Positions 17,148-26,605 of a stretch of DNA of 64,000 bases are shown here, in pieces. The stretch spans positions 4,154,001-4,218,000 of the forward strand of contig NZ_WOWL01000001.1 in NCBI RefSeq assembly GCF_009741265.1, given 5' to 3'. The stretch is from Pseudarthrobacter sp. GA104. Lineage in GTDB: Bacteria; Actinomycetota; Actinomycetes; Actinomycetales; Micrococcaceae. The notes under the pieces were generated by a model that was given only the letters and a program-made list of their open reading frames with translations, ran no database searches and was not told the DNA's origin. Both the position numbers and the translations under genes were made by a program. Each line of letters begins with the position of its first letter. The first letter of the stretch is position 1.

Positions 17148-18458
17148 ATGGGGACCATATCCGGCAGGGGGCCGGTGCATATCCGCGCCCATGCTTCCGC
17201 GTCGGCCTTGGCCGTTTCGGTGCTCCTGGCAGGGGCCTTGGCAGGCTGCGGCCTGTTGGCGGAGCAGGACGGGTCCACGGCCCGGGCGGGAAACTCCGCT
17301 TCCGCCGGGGCGGTTCCGGCAGCGGGCGGTTCCGGCAGTTCTGGTCCCGTGACGGCCACAACCCCTGCTCCGCCGTCCACACCGACACCCACCCCGACCC
17401 CAGGCAAAGGGCCTGCCTGCCCCGTGCTCCGCTGCACTTCGGTGCTGGTCACCGGAGACATGCTGGTGCACGCGCAGCTGTGGCAGCAGGGACAGCACGA
17501 CGCGGCGGCCGCAGGCAAGCCGGGAATGGACTTCGTGCCGCTCCTGGAAGGCCAGCGCAGGTACATCAACAACAGCGACCTCGCCATCTGCCACCTGGAA
17601 ACTCCCGTATCCGGTCCGGACGGCCCGTTCTCGGCCTATCCCTCCTTCAACGTTCCGCCGCAGATCATTACCGCCTCAAGAGAGGTCGGCTACCAGGCCT
17701 GCACAACGGGCAGCAACCACACCATCGACCGCGGGACGGACGGACTGCTGCGAACCCTGGATACCCTGGACGCCGCCGGCCTCAAACACACAGGCTCCTA
17801 CCGGACCGAAACCGAGTCCCAAAAGATCCTCATTATGCAGACGGCGGCGGCAAAGATCGCTGTTGTCCAGGGAACCTATGGGCTGAACGGGCTGGTTCCG
17901 GACCATCCCTGGCAGGTGGACATGCTCGATGCCCCCACCATGATCGCCAAGGCGGAGAAAGCGCGGGCGCAGGGGGCGGACATCGTGCTGGCGGCCATGC
18001 ATGCGGGGGACGAATACGCCAGTGAACCCAACGTCCAGCAGCAGGAGGTGGCGCGTGCCCTGGCGGACAGCGGCCAGTTCAACCTGGTCTACGGACACCA
18101 CGCGCACGCCGTGCAGCCCATTGAAAACTACAAGGGCACCTGGATCGTGTACGGGCTGGGCAACGCCATCACGGAACTTTCCCCGTGGTATGTGGTCAAC
18201 AATGAGGGCCTGCTGGTCAGGGTACAGTTCGGCCAGGACACGTCGGGCAGGTGGTCAGCCACGGACCTGGCCTGGGCTCCTTCGGTTATTGTCCGGGATC
18301 CCTACCGCTGGTGTTCGGTGGCCTCCGACGCGCCGCAGGGGCCCTGTGCCGGGCCGGAAGCCGACGCCGCGACCAGGGAGCGTACTCTGGGGGTGGTCGA
18401 GTCCATGGACGCCCCGTCCGCCGGCGCCCACGAACTCCTGGTAACGAAGGAGCCGTGA
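17148..18458 (+). CDS. CapA-family lipoprotein, metallophosphatase-like fold
   Basis: A 436-residue exported lipoprotein. The first 33 residues are a lipoprotein signal peptide with lipobox LAGC and C34 as the lipidated cysteine; a Ser/Pro/Thr-rich linker follows (about 60-90). The CapA domain carries VTGDMLVHAQ, CHLETPVSGPDGP, GSNHTIDRGTDG, LAAMHAGDEYAS and YGHHAHAVQP, the Asp/His/Asn set typical of this metallophosphoesterase-like family linked to poly-gamma-glutamate capsule synthesis. No capBC genes are nearby, so capsule production is doubtful; a cell-envelope phosphatase or hydrolase role is possible. The start follows the leaderless -10 box; an ATG 9 bases upstream is the alternative. 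Confidence 0.85.
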   Translation: MGTISGRGPVHIRAHASASALAVSVLLAGALAGCGLLAEQDGSTARAGNSASAGAVPAAGGSGSSGPVTATTPAPPSTPTPTPTPGKGPACPVLRCTSVLVTGDMLVHAQLWQQGQHDAAAAGKPGMDFVPLLEGQRRYINNSDLAICHLETPVSGPDGPFSAYPSFNVPPQIITASREVGYQACTTGSNHTIDRGTDGLLRTLDTLDAAGLKHTGSYRTETESQKILIMQTAAAKIAVVQGTYGLNGLVPDHPWQVDMLDAPTMIAKAEKARAQGADIVLAAMHAGDEYASEPNVQQQEVARALADSGQFNLVYGHHAHAVQPIENYKGTWIVYGLGNAITELSPWYVVNNEGLLVRVQFGQDTSGRWSATDLAWAPSVIVRDPYRWCSVASDAPQGPCAGPEADAATRERTLGVVESMDAPSAGAHELLVTKEP

Positions 18459-18461
18459 TCC

Positions 18462-19829
18462 GTGGTGAACCCGCAGCCGGAGTCAGGAAGAGTGGCCGGG
18501 CATCCCGGCCTCCCCGTGCGGTGGACCGGGCCCGCCGGCATTATGGGCTTTTCCGCGGCCTATGCAGTCCTTTGGTACCTGATGCGGCCCGGAGGGGAGG
18601 CTGTGCCGGGCTACCTGGGACAACTCTTTGGTGGCGAGTCCATCCTGCTCTTTTCCATAGCGTTGGTCCTGATCAGTACGCTTCCGCAGGTGGAGCACAT
18701 CTTCGGTGGCATTGACCACGCCGCCATCTGGCACCGCCGCCTTGCGATTACCGGAAGCCTGCTCCTGGTGCCCCACATCCAACTTGCCGCCAACCCCGCT
18801 GCCACCAGCGTGGGCAAGGCGCTGGCCGTCATCGCCGCAACCGGGCTTGCCGCCCTGGTGGTCTGGGCCGTCCTGCCTCGCTGGCGCACCATGCTGCCTG
18901 CCCCTGTCCGGCGGATGGTGCTCGACTTCCGCGAAGCCTGGCCTGTGCGGCTTCTTCGGCGCCTGCTTGGAGGCTATGAACGGTGGCGCGGCTTCCACCG
19001 CCTGACAGGACTTTTTGTCGCTGCCGGCTTTCTGCATGGCCTTTTGGACGCCAGCGCCTTCGATGCGGTACCAGGATTGCGCTGGAGCTACGTGGCCATC
19101 GGCGGCACGGGACTTGCCTTCTACGCCTACCGGGAACTCCTGGCGCGGCACTTCCTGCCCCACCACGATTACCAGGTGGAACGCGTCGACATCGTGGCGC
19201 CGGGCCTGGTGGAGGTTAGCCTCCTGCCACTGGGAAGGCCGCTGAAGTTCAAACCAGGCCAGTTCGCCATGATCTACCTGGAGACGAAGCAAGGATGGCA
19301 GCGGCATCCGTTTTCGATCTCGGGCTCCGTCCGGGAGCGCCGGATACGCATCACGGTCAAGGCCCTGGGTGATCACACCGCCGGCATGCCCGACGCGGTG
19401 CTCCCCGGCATGCCGGCGGTAGTCAGCGGACCCTATGGCCGCTTCGACCGCGACGCCGGGACCGGGCACCAGGTCTGGATAGCAGGAGGCGTGGGGATCA
19501 CCCCGTTCCTTAGCTGGCTGCGTTCCCTGGAAGGAAAGCTGGAGGGCACCGTCGATCTGTTCGTCACCTCATCAGGCACGTCGCCCTTTGCCCAAGAAAT
19601 CGCAGGTATCGCCAGGGCCCACCCTGGCCTTACGGTCCATTTCGTGGACACGGATACGGACGGGAGGCTGACTCCTGAGATGGTCCTTGGCTCCGTAGCC
19701 GTGGAACCTCGCCGCTTGTCTGTCTTCATGGGAGGTCCGGACAAGATGCTCCGCCAGTTTGGGAAGGCTTTTCGCGCCGCCGGTGTCCGCCGGGCGAACA
19801 TACACCGTGAGTACTTTAACTGGCGCTGA
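18462..19829 (+). CDS. Membrane flavin/ferric reductase-like oxidoreductase
   Basis: A 455-residue protein. The N-terminal 210 residues hold about six transmembrane helices with histidines in the pattern of ferric reductase-like heme domains (QVEHIF; HRRLAITGS; GFLHGLLD). The C-terminal half is a ferredoxin-NADP reductase module: FAD-binding RHPFSIS, NAD(P)-binding GGVGITPF, and terminal MGGPDKMLRQFG. It would carry electrons from NAD(P)H through FAD and heme across the membrane, possibly to ferric iron or another acceptor. It starts 3 bases after the CapA-like gene and is surely cotranscribed with it. Confidence 0.85.
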   Translation: MVNPQPESGRVAGHPGLPVRWTGPAGIMGFSAAYAVLWYLMRPGGEAVPGYLGQLFGGESILLFSIALVLISTLPQVEHIFGGIDHAAIWHRRLAITGSLLLVPHIQLAANPAATSVGKALAVIAATGLAALVVWAVLPRWRTMLPAPVRRMVLDFREAWPVRLLRRLLGGYERWRGFHRLTGLFVAAGFLHGLLDASAFDAVPGLRWSYVAIGGTGLAFYAYRELLARHFLPHHDYQVERVDIVAPGLVEVSLLPLGRPLKFKPGQFAMIYLETKQGWQRHPFSISGSVRERRIRITVKALGDHTAGMPDAVLPGMPAVVSGPYGRFDRDAGTGHQVWIAGGVGITPFLSWLRSLEGKLEGTVDLFVTSSGTSPFAQEIAGIARAHPGLTVHFVDTDTDGRLTPEMVLGSVAVEPRRLSVFMGGPDKMLRQFGKAFRAAGVRRANIHREYFNWR

Positions 19830-19851
19830 GCGCTGACTGCCCCGCCCCGGG

Positions 19852-20613
19852 TCAGCGAGGGCGCCGCGCCGCGTGTTCCCTGGCCAGTTCCGCGTAGTGG
19901 TCATCCGGATGGCCCGGAACAAAGCTGCCGTACTTGCGCTCCGCTGCCGTGCGGATCAGGAAGTCCGCGATGGCTGGATTCTTGGGCAGGAGGGAGCCGT
20001 GCAGGTAGCTGGCCACTATATTGCGGTAGCGGGCACCCTCGTGGCCGTCACTGCTGTTGTTGCCCATACCCTTCGGGGTGGAGCCCAAAGGCCGCACGCC
20101 GCTGCCAAGGGTGGTCTGGCCGCTGTGGTTCTCATAACCCAGGACTTCGCCGAACTCCGGGGTGGAGACCTTGACGTTGCCGATCAGGCGTTCGTCCGTC
20201 CCGTGGGTTTCCACGTCCAGGATGCCGATGCCCGGGATCACGGCGCCTGTGCGGGTCTTGAAGAAGTGTCCGAAGAGCTGGTACAGCCCACAGATGACAA
20301 GCATCGGCGCACCGTCCTCAGCCAGGTCCTTCAGTACTCCGGCCCGCGACTGCAGGTCGTCCTGGATCACCAGCTGGCCGCTGTCCTGGCCGCCGCCGCC
20401 CACGATAATGTCCACGCCGTCGGGGAACGGATCCCCCACGTTGTACTCGACCAGCTCCGGAGTGTAGCCGTGCCACCTGATCCGCTGCTGCAGGACCAGG
20501 GCATTGCCCCAGTCGCCGTAGATGTTCATGTCCCGCGGGTAGAGCTGCACCACGCGGAGGGTGCCCTTGCTCGCAGAGTTCTCCTGTGCGGGGTCCGCAC
20601 CTGCCTGGCTCAA
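19852..20613 (-). CDS. gatD: Lipid II isoglutaminyl synthase, glutamine amidotransferase subunit
   Basis: A 253-residue class I glutamine amidotransferase. C108 in MLVICGLYQLFGHF is the nucleophile and H205 in ASYLHGSLLPKNP the catalytic histidine. GatD supplies ammonia to MurT, which amidates the alpha-carboxyl of D-glutamate in lipid II, a modification needed for efficient crosslinking in many Gram-positive bacteria. The TTG start at 20613 is supported by the four-base TTGA overlap with the murT stop, giving translational coupling; the next internal ATG would remove the first strand. Confidence 0.93.
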   Translation of the reverse strand: MSQAGADPAQENSASKGTLRVVQLYPRDMNIYGDWGNALVLQQRIRWHGYTPELVEYNVGDPFPDGVDIIVGGGGQDSGQLVIQDDLQSRAGVLKDLAEDGAPMLVICGLYQLFGHFFKTRTGAVIPGIGILDVETHGTDERLIGNVKVSTPEFGEVLGYENHSGQTTLGSGVRPLGSTPKGMGNNSSDGHEGARYRNIVASYLHGSLLPKNPAIADFLIRTAAERKYGSFVPGHPDDHYAELAREHAARRPR

Positions 20614-21929
20614 GAGACAACCTCCACGGTGGTGATTTTGGACAGTTCACGGCGGATGGCCAGCATGGCGGTGTAGGTGCAGAAGATGCGCTTCGGCTTT
20701 CCCCGGGCTTCCCGGATGAAGGCTGCAAGGGCCGGCGCAATGTCCGTCTGCACACTGCCGACGGGGACGTCGTCGTATTGCAGCCGGAGGGCCATGTCAT
20801 AGGCGCGGGACCCGGTCAGCTGGTCCACCCCGCCTTCCCGCAGGGAATCGAACTCAACATCCCACAGCCACGACATATCCCGGCCGTCCGCATAGTTGTC
20901 ATTGATGGCGATCATGGTGGCGTAGCCTCCGGCCGGGAAGGACTTCAGGCCGAGCCGGAAGCCGCTCGGGTTCTTGACCAGGACCAGGTCCAGGGGCTGG
21001 CCGTCCACGGTAAGGCTTTCCCCGCGTCCGAATGCCGGTGCCACGTGGGACAGCGCATCCAACAGGGTCTCATGGTTGGCCGTGGCGGCGCCGCTGCCGC
21101 AGATGCTCCGCGCGAGCGTCAGCGCCGCGGCCGCATTGAAGATGTTGTAGACACCCCGAAGCTTCATGCCTGTGCTGACCGTGACGCCGTCGTACTCGAA
21201 CTCGGCCGTGTCCGCGCCCACCTTGCGAAGGACGACGTCGGCAGCGGGCTTCTCCGGCAGGCCCGCCGGGGCGGGACTGCCGGGAGCGGCCCGCATATCG
21301 TCGTCGTTGGGGAAGGTGCCCAGGAGCGAATCGTCCAGGCCGAAGTATTTGACGTCCTGGCCGGTCAGCGTTTCGGCGATCCGGGCCACCCTGGGATCCT
21401 CACGGTTCAGCACCACCGTCCCGGTGGTCTTGGCAGCGATGTGCTGGAGCAGTTGGGCCGTCTTGTCGATTTCACCAAAGCGGTCCAGCTGGTCGCGGAG
21501 GACGTTCAGCAGCAGGCAGTAGCGCGGCGGCACGCTGTTGACGAAGTGCACGGCGTGGGCTTCGTCGAGTTCCAGGACCGCGACGTCGGCGTCGAGCCGG
21601 CCGCGCCAATCCACCTCGCCCAGCAGGGCTGCGGCCACACCGCGGGTGAAGTTGCTCCCCGTGCGGTTGGTGAAGACCTTGAGGCCCTGGCTTTCCAGCA
21701 GCTCCACCACCATTTTGGTGGTGGTGGTCTTGCCGTTCGTGCCGCTGACAACAGCGACGCCGTGGGGGAGCGTGGTGAGCGTCCGCCGCATGAAGCCGGG
21801 GTCGATTTTTTCAACCACCAGCCCGGGCAGGGCGGACCCGCCACCCCTGAGCCGGGAGACGCGGCGCACCAGCTTGCCGAGCGGAACACTGAAGTAGAGC
21901 ATGTTTTGAATATATCCCAGCAACGGCAT
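20610..21929 (-). CDS. murT: Lipid II isoglutaminyl synthase, Mur-ligase-like subunit
   Basis: A 439-residue Mur-ligase homologue with the C-terminal DUF1727 domain, partner of GatD. GTNGKTTTT at 63-71 is the ATP-binding P-loop, followed by ELDEAHAVHFVN and LNVLRDQLDRFGE of the Mur core; LVKNPSGFRLGL and INDNYADGRDMSWLWD belong to the MurT C-terminal domain. The ATG at 21929 is fixed by GGAGG 5 bases upstream. The Cys4 zinc ribbon present in the central domain of staphylococcal and streptococcal MurT is absent: the matching region has no cysteine and is Pro/Ala/Asp-rich. It is divergent from pdxT over 63 bases. Confidence 0.93.
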   Translation of the reverse strand: MPLLGYIQNMLYFSVPLGKLVRRVSRLRGGGSALPGLVVEKIDPGFMRRTLTTLPHGVAVVSGTNGKTTTTKMVVELLESQGLKVFTNRTGSNFTRGVAAALLGEVDWRGRLDADVAVLELDEAHAVHFVNSVPPRYCLLLNVLRDQLDRFGEIDKTAQLLQHIAAKTTGTVVLNREDPRVARIAETLTGQDVKYFGLDDSLLGTFPNDDDMRAAPGSPAPAGLPEKPAADVVLRKVGADTAEFEYDGVTVSTGMKLRGVYNIFNAAAALTLARSICGSGAATANHETLLDALSHVAPAFGRGESLTVDGQPLDLVLVKNPSGFRLGLKSFPAGGYATMIAINDNYADGRDMSWLWDVEFDSLREGGVDQLTGSRAYDMALRLQYDDVPVGSVQTDIAPALAAFIREARGKPKRIFCTYTAMLAIRRELSKITTVEVVS

Positions 21930-21980
21930 GCAACCTCCGCCAGGCGCCTGCCATGAGCCAGGCAGGATGGTTTGGGCGCT

Positions 21981-21986
21981 TATGCT
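21981..21986 (+). promoter_or_regulatory. -10 box for leaderless pdxT
   Basis: TATGCT at 21981-21986 is followed by six bases (ggttgg) and then the pdxT ATG at 21993. There is no purine-rich ribosome-binding site. The spacing equals that seen before rarA and the GntR gene. Confidence 0.5.
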
Positions 21987-21992
21987 GGTTGG

Positions 21993-22703
21993 ATGGCAAA
22001 TTCCCCTTCAGCTGATTCTGCGCGCCCGGGCGCCGGCCTTCGGATCGGTGTGCTGGCGCTCCAGGGCGACTTCCGCGAGCACCTCCGTGCGATCGAACGG
22101 ACGGGTGCCCAGGCTGTGGGCGTCCGCCGCCCGAAGGAACTGGACGGGTTGGACGGGCTGGTGATTCCGGGCGGCGAGTCCACTGCAATCGACAAGCTGG
22201 CGCGCGCCTTTGATCTGGCCGAACCGCTGCGGGAACGCATCGCCGAAGGCCTGCCCGTCTATGGCTCATGTGCGGGGATGATCCTGCTTGCCGACGACAT
22301 TGCCGATCCCGCGACGGACCTGTCCGGGGCACCGCAGCAGACTTTCGGCGGCCTGGACATCACCGTCCGCCGCAACGCCTTCGGCCGGCAGCGCGAGTCC
22401 TTCGAGACGGACCTGGAGTTCAAAGGCCTTGAATTCAGCGCAACGGAAGACGGCGTCCCGCCCGTCCATGCCGTGTTCATCCGGGGGCCCTGGGTGGAGA
22501 GGGTGGGTCCCGGCGTCGAAATCCTTGCCCAGGTTGAGCCGGCCGACCCGGAACACGCGTCCCACGCGGTCCCGCTGCCCGGGACGGCTAGAATTGTTGC
22601 AGTGCGTTCCGGCCAGTTGCTGGCCACCTCCTTCCACCCGGAAGTGACTGGGGAGAAACGCGTACACGAACTTTTTATCCGCATGATCAGAGGAGAAGCG
22701 TAG
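21993..22703 (+). CDS. pdxT: Pyridoxal 5'-phosphate synthase glutaminase subunit
   Basis: A 236-residue glutamine amidotransferase that feeds ammonia to Pdx[15 protein letters not shown] is the family N-terminus, IPGGEST contributes the oxyanion region, C93 in [11 protein letters not shown] is the nucleophile, and H215-x-E217 in SFHPEVTGE completes the triad. The first 15 residues are an unconserved leader. pdxS lies 7 kb upstream, separated by dcp, the CapA-like pair and murT-gatD, so the two subunits are not in one operon. The start fits a leaderless mRNA. yebC follows 3 bases after the stop. Confidence 0.94.
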   Translation: MANSPSADSARPGAGLRIGVLALQGDFREHLRAIERTGAQAVGVRRPKELDGLDGLVIPGGESTAIDKLARAFDLAEPLRERIAEGLPVYGSCAGMILLADDIADPATDLSGAPQQTFGGLDITVRRNAFGRQRESFETDLEFKGLEFSATEDGVPPVHAVFIRGPWVERVGPGVEILAQVEPADPEHASHAVPLPGTARIVAVRSGQLLATSFHPEVTGEKRVHELFIRMIRGEA

Positions 22704-22706
22704 AGC

Positions 22707-23462
22707 ATGTCAGGCCACTCCAAATGGGCAACGACCAAGCACAAGAAGGCCATCCTCGATAGCCGGCGCGCCAAGTCGTTTGCCAAGCTGATCAAGAATA
22801 TTGAAGTTGCCGCGCGCATGGGCGGCCCTGACCTGCAAGGCAACCCGGGCCTGGAACTCGCCGTCACCAAAGCGAAGAAGACGTCTGTCCCGGCCGACAA
22901 TATCGACCGTGCCATCAAGCGCGGAGCCGGGCTCACCGGTGAAGTGGTCGATTACACAGAGATCATGTACGAATGCCGCGGCCCGCAGGGTTCCGCCCTG
23001 CTGATCGAATGCCTCACGGACAACAAAAACCGCGCCGCCTCCGAGGTCCGCCTCGCGATCTCCCGCAACGGCGGCACCATTGCCGATCCCGGCTCGGTGA
23101 GCTACCTGTTCAGCCGCAAGGGCGTGGTGACGCTGCCCAAGAAGGACCTGACCGAGGACGACGTCCTGATGGCTGTCCTGGACGCCGGAGCCGAGGAAGT
23201 CAAGGACAACGGCGAAACCTTCGAGATCCACTCAGACCCCAAGGACCTTCAGGCCGTCCGCGACGCCCTGAAGGAGGCCGGCATCGAGTACGACACTGAT
23301 GAGGCTGAGTTCGTTCCGTCCATGGAAGTTCCCCTGGATCTGGAAGCAGCCAGGAAGTTCATGAAGCTCGTTGACGCGCTGGAAGACCTCGACGACGTCC
23401 AGAACGTCTACAGCAACGCCGACCTCAGCGACGACGTCCAGGCCGCCCTGGAATCTGAGTGA
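22707..23462 (+). CDS. yebC: YebC/PmpR-family regulatory protein
   Basis: A 251-residue protein opening with the family hallmark [14 protein letters not shown] and keeping [19 protein letters not shown] and the [12 protein letters not shown] segment. YebC proteins were annotated as transcriptional regulators; recent work links them to translation of difficult sequences on the ribosome. The ATG follows AGAGGAGAAG. It sits between pdxT and ruvC, as in M. tuberculosis, and is probably cotranscribed with pdxT and the ruv genes. Confidence 0.95.
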   Translation: MSGHSKWATTKHKKAILDSRRAKSFAKLIKNIEVAARMGGPDLQGNPGLELAVTKAKKTSVPADNIDRAIKRGAGLTGEVVDYTEIMYECRGPQGSALLIECLTDNKNRAASEVRLAISRNGGTIADPGSVSYLFSRKGVVTLPKKDLTEDDVLMAVLDAGAEEVKDNGETFEIHSDPKDLQAVRDALKEAGIEYDTDEAEFVPSMEVPLDLEAARKFMKLVDALEDLDDVQNVYSNADLSDDVQAALESE

Positions 23463-23493
23463 CGTACCGCCCGCCCGCCGCACCCGCCCAACC

Positions 23494-24081
23494 GTGACGC
23501 TGCGCGTCCTCGGGGTGGACCCGGGCCTGACCCGATGCGGGATCGGCGTGGTGGACGTGGAACGGAACCGGCGGGCCACCATGGTTGCGGTGGGCGTCGT
23601 GGGCACCTCGCCCGACGAAAGCCTCGACCAGCGGCTCCTGGTCATAGCCACCTCGATCGATGAATGGCTGGACCGTTATGAACCGCAGGTCCTCGCCGTC
23701 GAACGCGTCTTTTCCCAACTGAACGTCAGCACGGTGATGGGCGTGGCCCAGGCGTCGGGCGTGGTGATCGCCGCCGCTGCCCGGCGGGGGATCCCGGTGG
23801 CCCTGCATACGCCGTCGGAGGTCAAGGCGGCCGTCACCGGCAGCGGTTCCGCCAACAAGGATGCCGTGACGAAGCTGGTCACCAAGATCCTTCGCCTCGA
23901 TGCGCCGCCGCGGCCTGCGGATGCGGCCGACGCCCTGGCGCTGGCCATCACCCACGCCTGGCGGGCCGGCAGCGGCATCTCCAACAACGGCGCAGTCACC
24001 ACCGGACCCGGCAGTTCATCCCTCACTTCCGCCCAGCGGGCCTGGGCCGAGGCGGAAGCAAAGGCGCGCCGCGCACGCTGA
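23494..24081 (+). CDS. ruvC: Holliday junction resolvase RuvC
   Basis: A 195-residue endonuclease that nicks Holliday junctions symmetrically after RuvAB branch migration. The four acidic catalytic positions are visible: D9 ([12 protein letters not shown]), E70 ([11 protein letters not shown]), D143 and D146 ([12 protein letters not shown]). The GTG at 23494 gives the family start; no good ribosome-binding site precedes it, so coupling to yebC translation (31-base gap) is likely. The C-terminal 25 residues, Ser/Gly- then Ala/Arg-rich, are a poorly conserved tail. ruvA and ruvB follow. Confidence 0.95.
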   Translation: MTLRVLGVDPGLTRCGIGVVDVERNRRATMVAVGVVGTSPDESLDQRLLVIATSIDEWLDRYEPQVLAVERVFSQLNVSTVMGVAQASGVVIAAAARRGIPVALHTPSEVKAAVTGSGSANKDAVTKLVTKILRLDAPPRPADAADALALAITHAWRAGSGISNNGAVTTGPGSSSLTSAQRAWAEAEAKARRAR

Positions 24082-24170
24082 TTGTCCCGGCGGCTTGCTA
24101 GGGTATTCGTAGATATGTTCGGATGCCGGTCCTGCTCCCTGGAGCCCGGCAATACACCAGGAGCCCGGCC

Positions 24171-24815
24171 TTGATCAGTTTCCTACGCGGGACGGTAGCG
24201 CACGTGGGTCTTTCCACGGCTGTCATTGACCTCAACGGTGCGGGCATGAGCGTCAACGCCACCCCGCAAACCCTGAGCCGGCTTCGCGCCGGGGAAGAGG
24301 GCCAGCTCTTCACCTCGTTGATTGTGCGGGAGGATTCGCTCACCCTTTTCGGTTTCGCGTCCGGCGACGAGCGTGAGGTTTTCGATGTCCTGCTCAGCGT
24401 GAGCGGGGTTGGCCCCCGGCTGGCGCTGGCTGTCCTGGCCGTGCACGAACCGGAGGCCATCCGGGTGGCCGCGCACACCGGGGACAGCAAGACGTTCACC
24501 AAGGTGCCGGGCATCGGTCCCAAGGTGGCCGGGCGGATCGTGCTGGAGCTGGCCGGAAAACTTGTGCCGCACGGCACCGCGGGTGCCGCCGCGGCGTCCA
24601 CGGCAGCCGAGGCCGCCTGGAAACCGCAGGTGGTAGCCGCGATGACGAGCCTGGGCTGGTCCGAGAAGGACGCCTCGGCAAGCATCGACAAAGCCCTGGC
24701 GGACGAGCCCGAGGTTTCCTTCCGCGGCAACGTGCCGGAGATCCTGCGCACTACCCTCCGGTGGCTGGGCCAGGACGGCGCGCGCGCCGGCAACCGGGTA
24801 GGCAGCCGTGGCTGA
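24171..24815 (+). CDS. ruvA: Holliday junction branch migration protein RuvA
   Basis: A 214-residue DNA junction-binding protein that docks RuvB. The start is TTG at 24171, giving [13 protein letters not shown], the canonical RuvA N-terminus, with CAGGAG 7 bases upstream; an ATG at 24123 would add 16 foreign residues. The helix-hairpin-helix pair ([14 protein letters not shown] and [16 protein letters not shown]) and the C-terminal RuvB-binding domain ([14 protein letters not shown]) are present, separated by an Ala-rich linker. It overlaps ruvB by 8 bases. Confidence 0.95.
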   Translation: MISFLRGTVAHVGLSTAVIDLNGAGMSVNATPQTLSRLRAGEEGQLFTSLIVREDSLTLFGFASGDEREVFDVLLSVSGVGPRLALAVLAVHEPEAIRVAAHTGDSKTFTKVPGIGPKVAGRIVLELAGKLVPHGTAGAAAASTAAEAAWKPQVVAAMTSLGWSEKDASASIDKALADEPEVSFRGNVPEILRTTLRWLGQDGARAGNRVGSRG

Positions 24816-25893
24816 ACCGTCCCTCGTGGCCGCGGGCGAGGAACCTGAGGAGCGGGCCATTGAGGCAGCGCTCAGGCCCAAGAACCTCGATGACTTCGTG
24901 GGCCAGCACCGGGTGCGGAAACAGCTGTCCCTGGTGCTGAAGGCGTCACGGATGCGCGGCCGCAGCGCGGACCACGTGCTGTTCTCGGGCCCGCCAGGCC
25001 TGGGTAAAACGACCCTCGCCATGATCGTTGCATCCGAAATGAGCGCCCCGCTGCGGATCAGCAGCGGTCCCGCTATCCAGCACGCTGGAGACCTCGCCGC
25101 CATACTGTCCTCCCTTTCCGAGGGCGAGGTCTTGTTCCTGGACGAGATCCACCGCATGTCCCGGCCGGCGGAAGAGATGCTGTACATGGCCATGGAGGAT
25201 TTCCGGGTGGACATCGTGGTGGGCAAGGGCGCAGGTGCCACCGCAATCCCGCTCGAGCTGCCGCCTTTCACCCTGGTGGGCGCCACCACCCGCGCCGGCC
25301 TGCTGCCCGGGCCCTTGCGCGACCGGTTCGGATTCACCGGCCACCTGGAGTTCTACTCCGTCCCCGAGCTCGAACTCGTGCTGCGCCGTTCTGCCGGGCT
25401 GCTGGACCTCAAAGTCAATTCCGCCGGTTTCAGCGAAATAGCGGGACGATCCCGGGGCACCCCCCGTATTGCCAACAGGTTGCTGCGGCGAGTGCGGGAC
25501 TGGGCCCTGGTCCACGGAATTGAGCAGATTGACGCGCGGGCGGCGTCCGCTGCCCTGGACATGTACGAGGTGGACAAGAAGGGCCTGGACAGGCTTGACC
25601 GCGCCGTCCTTGAAGCACTCATCACCAAGTTCGGTGGCGGGCCCGTGGGGCTGTCCACGCTCGCGATCGCCGTCGGCGAAGAAACCGAAACAGTGGAAAC
25701 GGTCGCGGAGCCCTTCCTGGTACGGGAAGGACTCCTGGGCCGCACCCCCCGGGGCAGGATAGCCATGGCTCCCGCCTGGACGCACCTCGGCTATGCCATT
25801 CCGTCAGGAGTCTTCGCGCAGGAGCAGCTGGACCTGTTCGAACCGGCCGGGGACGCCGAACCCGCGGGCGGCTGGGCCCCGGAGGGCCCATAG
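24808..25893 (+). CDS. ruvB: Holliday junction branch migration ATPase RuvB
   Basis: A 361-residue AAA+ motor. Walker [10 protein letters not shown] at 61-69, Walker B LFLDEIH at 109-115, sensor [10 protein letters not shown] and the winged-helix DNA-binding domain near the C-terminus ([11 protein letters not shown]) are all present. It pumps DNA through the RuvA tetramer during recombination repair. GTG start, overlapping ruvA. The C-terminal tail after FEPAGD is short and lineage-specific. No SOS-type box was seen upstream of yebC-ruvCAB. Confidence 0.96.
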   Translation: MAEPSLVAAGEEPEERAIEAALRPKNLDDFVGQHRVRKQLSLVLKASRMRGRSADHVLFSGPPGLGKTTLAMIVASEMSAPLRISSGPAIQHAGDLAAILSSLSEGEVLFLDEIHRMSRPAEEMLYMAMEDFRVDIVVGKGAGATAIPLELPPFTLVGATTRAGLLPGPLRDRFGFTGHLEFYSVPELELVLRRSAGLLDLKVNSAGFSEIAGRSRGTPRIANRLLRRVRDWALVHGIEQIDARAASAALDMYEVDKKGLDRLDRAVLEALITKFGGGPVGLSTLAIAVGEETETVETVAEPFLVREGLLGRTPRGRIAMAPAWTHLGYAIPSGVFAQEQLDLFEPAGDAEPAGGWAPEGP

Positions 25894-26095
25894 GCAGGCT
25901 GCGTTCAGCTTTTCCCTTTAGACTGGTATGACGCTCGGCACGTTCGGGTCTTTGTTTCGTGGGCGGCCACCGGCCTCCTGCGTCGCTGGGGAAGGGAACC
26001 CGACAGGCTTTTGCCTGCCTTACTGTCCTGCCCCGGCCGGAGCGAAGCCGAAGTTGCTGGAAAATCAGCTATGTAAATAAAGGACGGAATTCCCC
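25894..26095 (+). promoter_or_regulatory. Promoter and leader region of yajC-secDF
   Basis: A 202-base gap between ruvB and yajC. TAGACT at 25919-25924 is a good -10 candidate, which would give a leader of about 165 bases. I see no riboswitch signature, repeat or additional gene in it. AGGACGG at 26081-26087 is the ribosome-binding site for yajC. Confidence 0.45.
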
Positions 26096-26506
26096 TTGGA
26101 TCCAATGTCAATTCTCCTGTTCGTCATGCTCGGCGTCTTCATCTTCATGATGTTCCGCCGCAACAAGAAGACGCAGCAGCAGCAGGCGGAGCTCCAGTCG
26201 AAGTTCGGCCCGGGCGTGGAGGTCATGACCAGCTTCGGCCTGTTCGGCCGCATCGTGGCCATCGACGAGGAGGAAAACAAGGTCACCCTGGAACTGTCGC
26301 CGGGCAACCTCGCCACCGTGCACCGCCAGGCCGTCACCAAGATTGTGGAACCCGCGGTGGCAGCCGAGCCCGAGGTTGTTTCCCCGGCCGTGCCGGACGA
26401 TGCTTCTTCCCTGACGGCGTCCGAAGGCGGCAGCACCGCTGCGACGGCGGAGACACCGGACGAAACCCCGCAGCGCCTCAATGACGAGGGCAAGAAGGAC
26501 AGCTAG
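26096..26506 (+). CDS. yajC: Preprotein translocase accessory subunit YajC
   Basis: A 136-residue protein with one N-terminal transmembrane helix (SILLFVMLGVFIFMMF), a basic RRNKKTQQQQAEL stretch and the cytoplasmic YajC core (VMTSFGLFGRIVAID). It joins SecDF in the SecYEG holo-translocon. The TTG at 26096 is preferred over the ATG at 26105 because AGGACGG lies 8 bases before the TTG but 17 before the ATG. The C-terminal 45 residues are Ala/Ser/Thr/Glu-rich and likely disordered. secD follows after 99 bases. Confidence 0.92.
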   Translation: MDPMSILLFVMLGVFIFMMFRRNKKTQQQQAELQSKFGPGVEVMTSFGLFGRIVAIDEEENKVTLELSPGNLATVHRQAVTKIVEPAVAAEPEVVSPAVPDDASSLTASEGGSTAATAETPDETPQRLNDEGKKDS

Positions 26507-26545
26507 TCCCCGCTGCTTCCCAACAACCTCTACCGCTGCGGACCG

Positions 26546-26576
26546 CCGCCGGTGCAAGCACGGCAGGCACCGGCGG
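26546..26576 (+). other. Intercistronic hairpin between yajC and secD
   Basis: CCGCCGGTGC at 26546-26555 is exactly repaired by GCACCGGCGG at 26567-26576 across an 11-base loop. No T run follows, so it is more likely an mRNA-stabilising or partial attenuation hairpin than a full terminator. Confidence 0.5.
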
Positions 26577-26605
26577 TTCCTCCGTGAATAAGAGAAAGAT
26601 CGACA

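Noticed and set aside
24183-25337. A 384-codon minus-strand frame across ruvA and ruvB
   Set aside because: Shadow of the ruv genes; composition is Arg/Ser/Pro-rich without family motifs.
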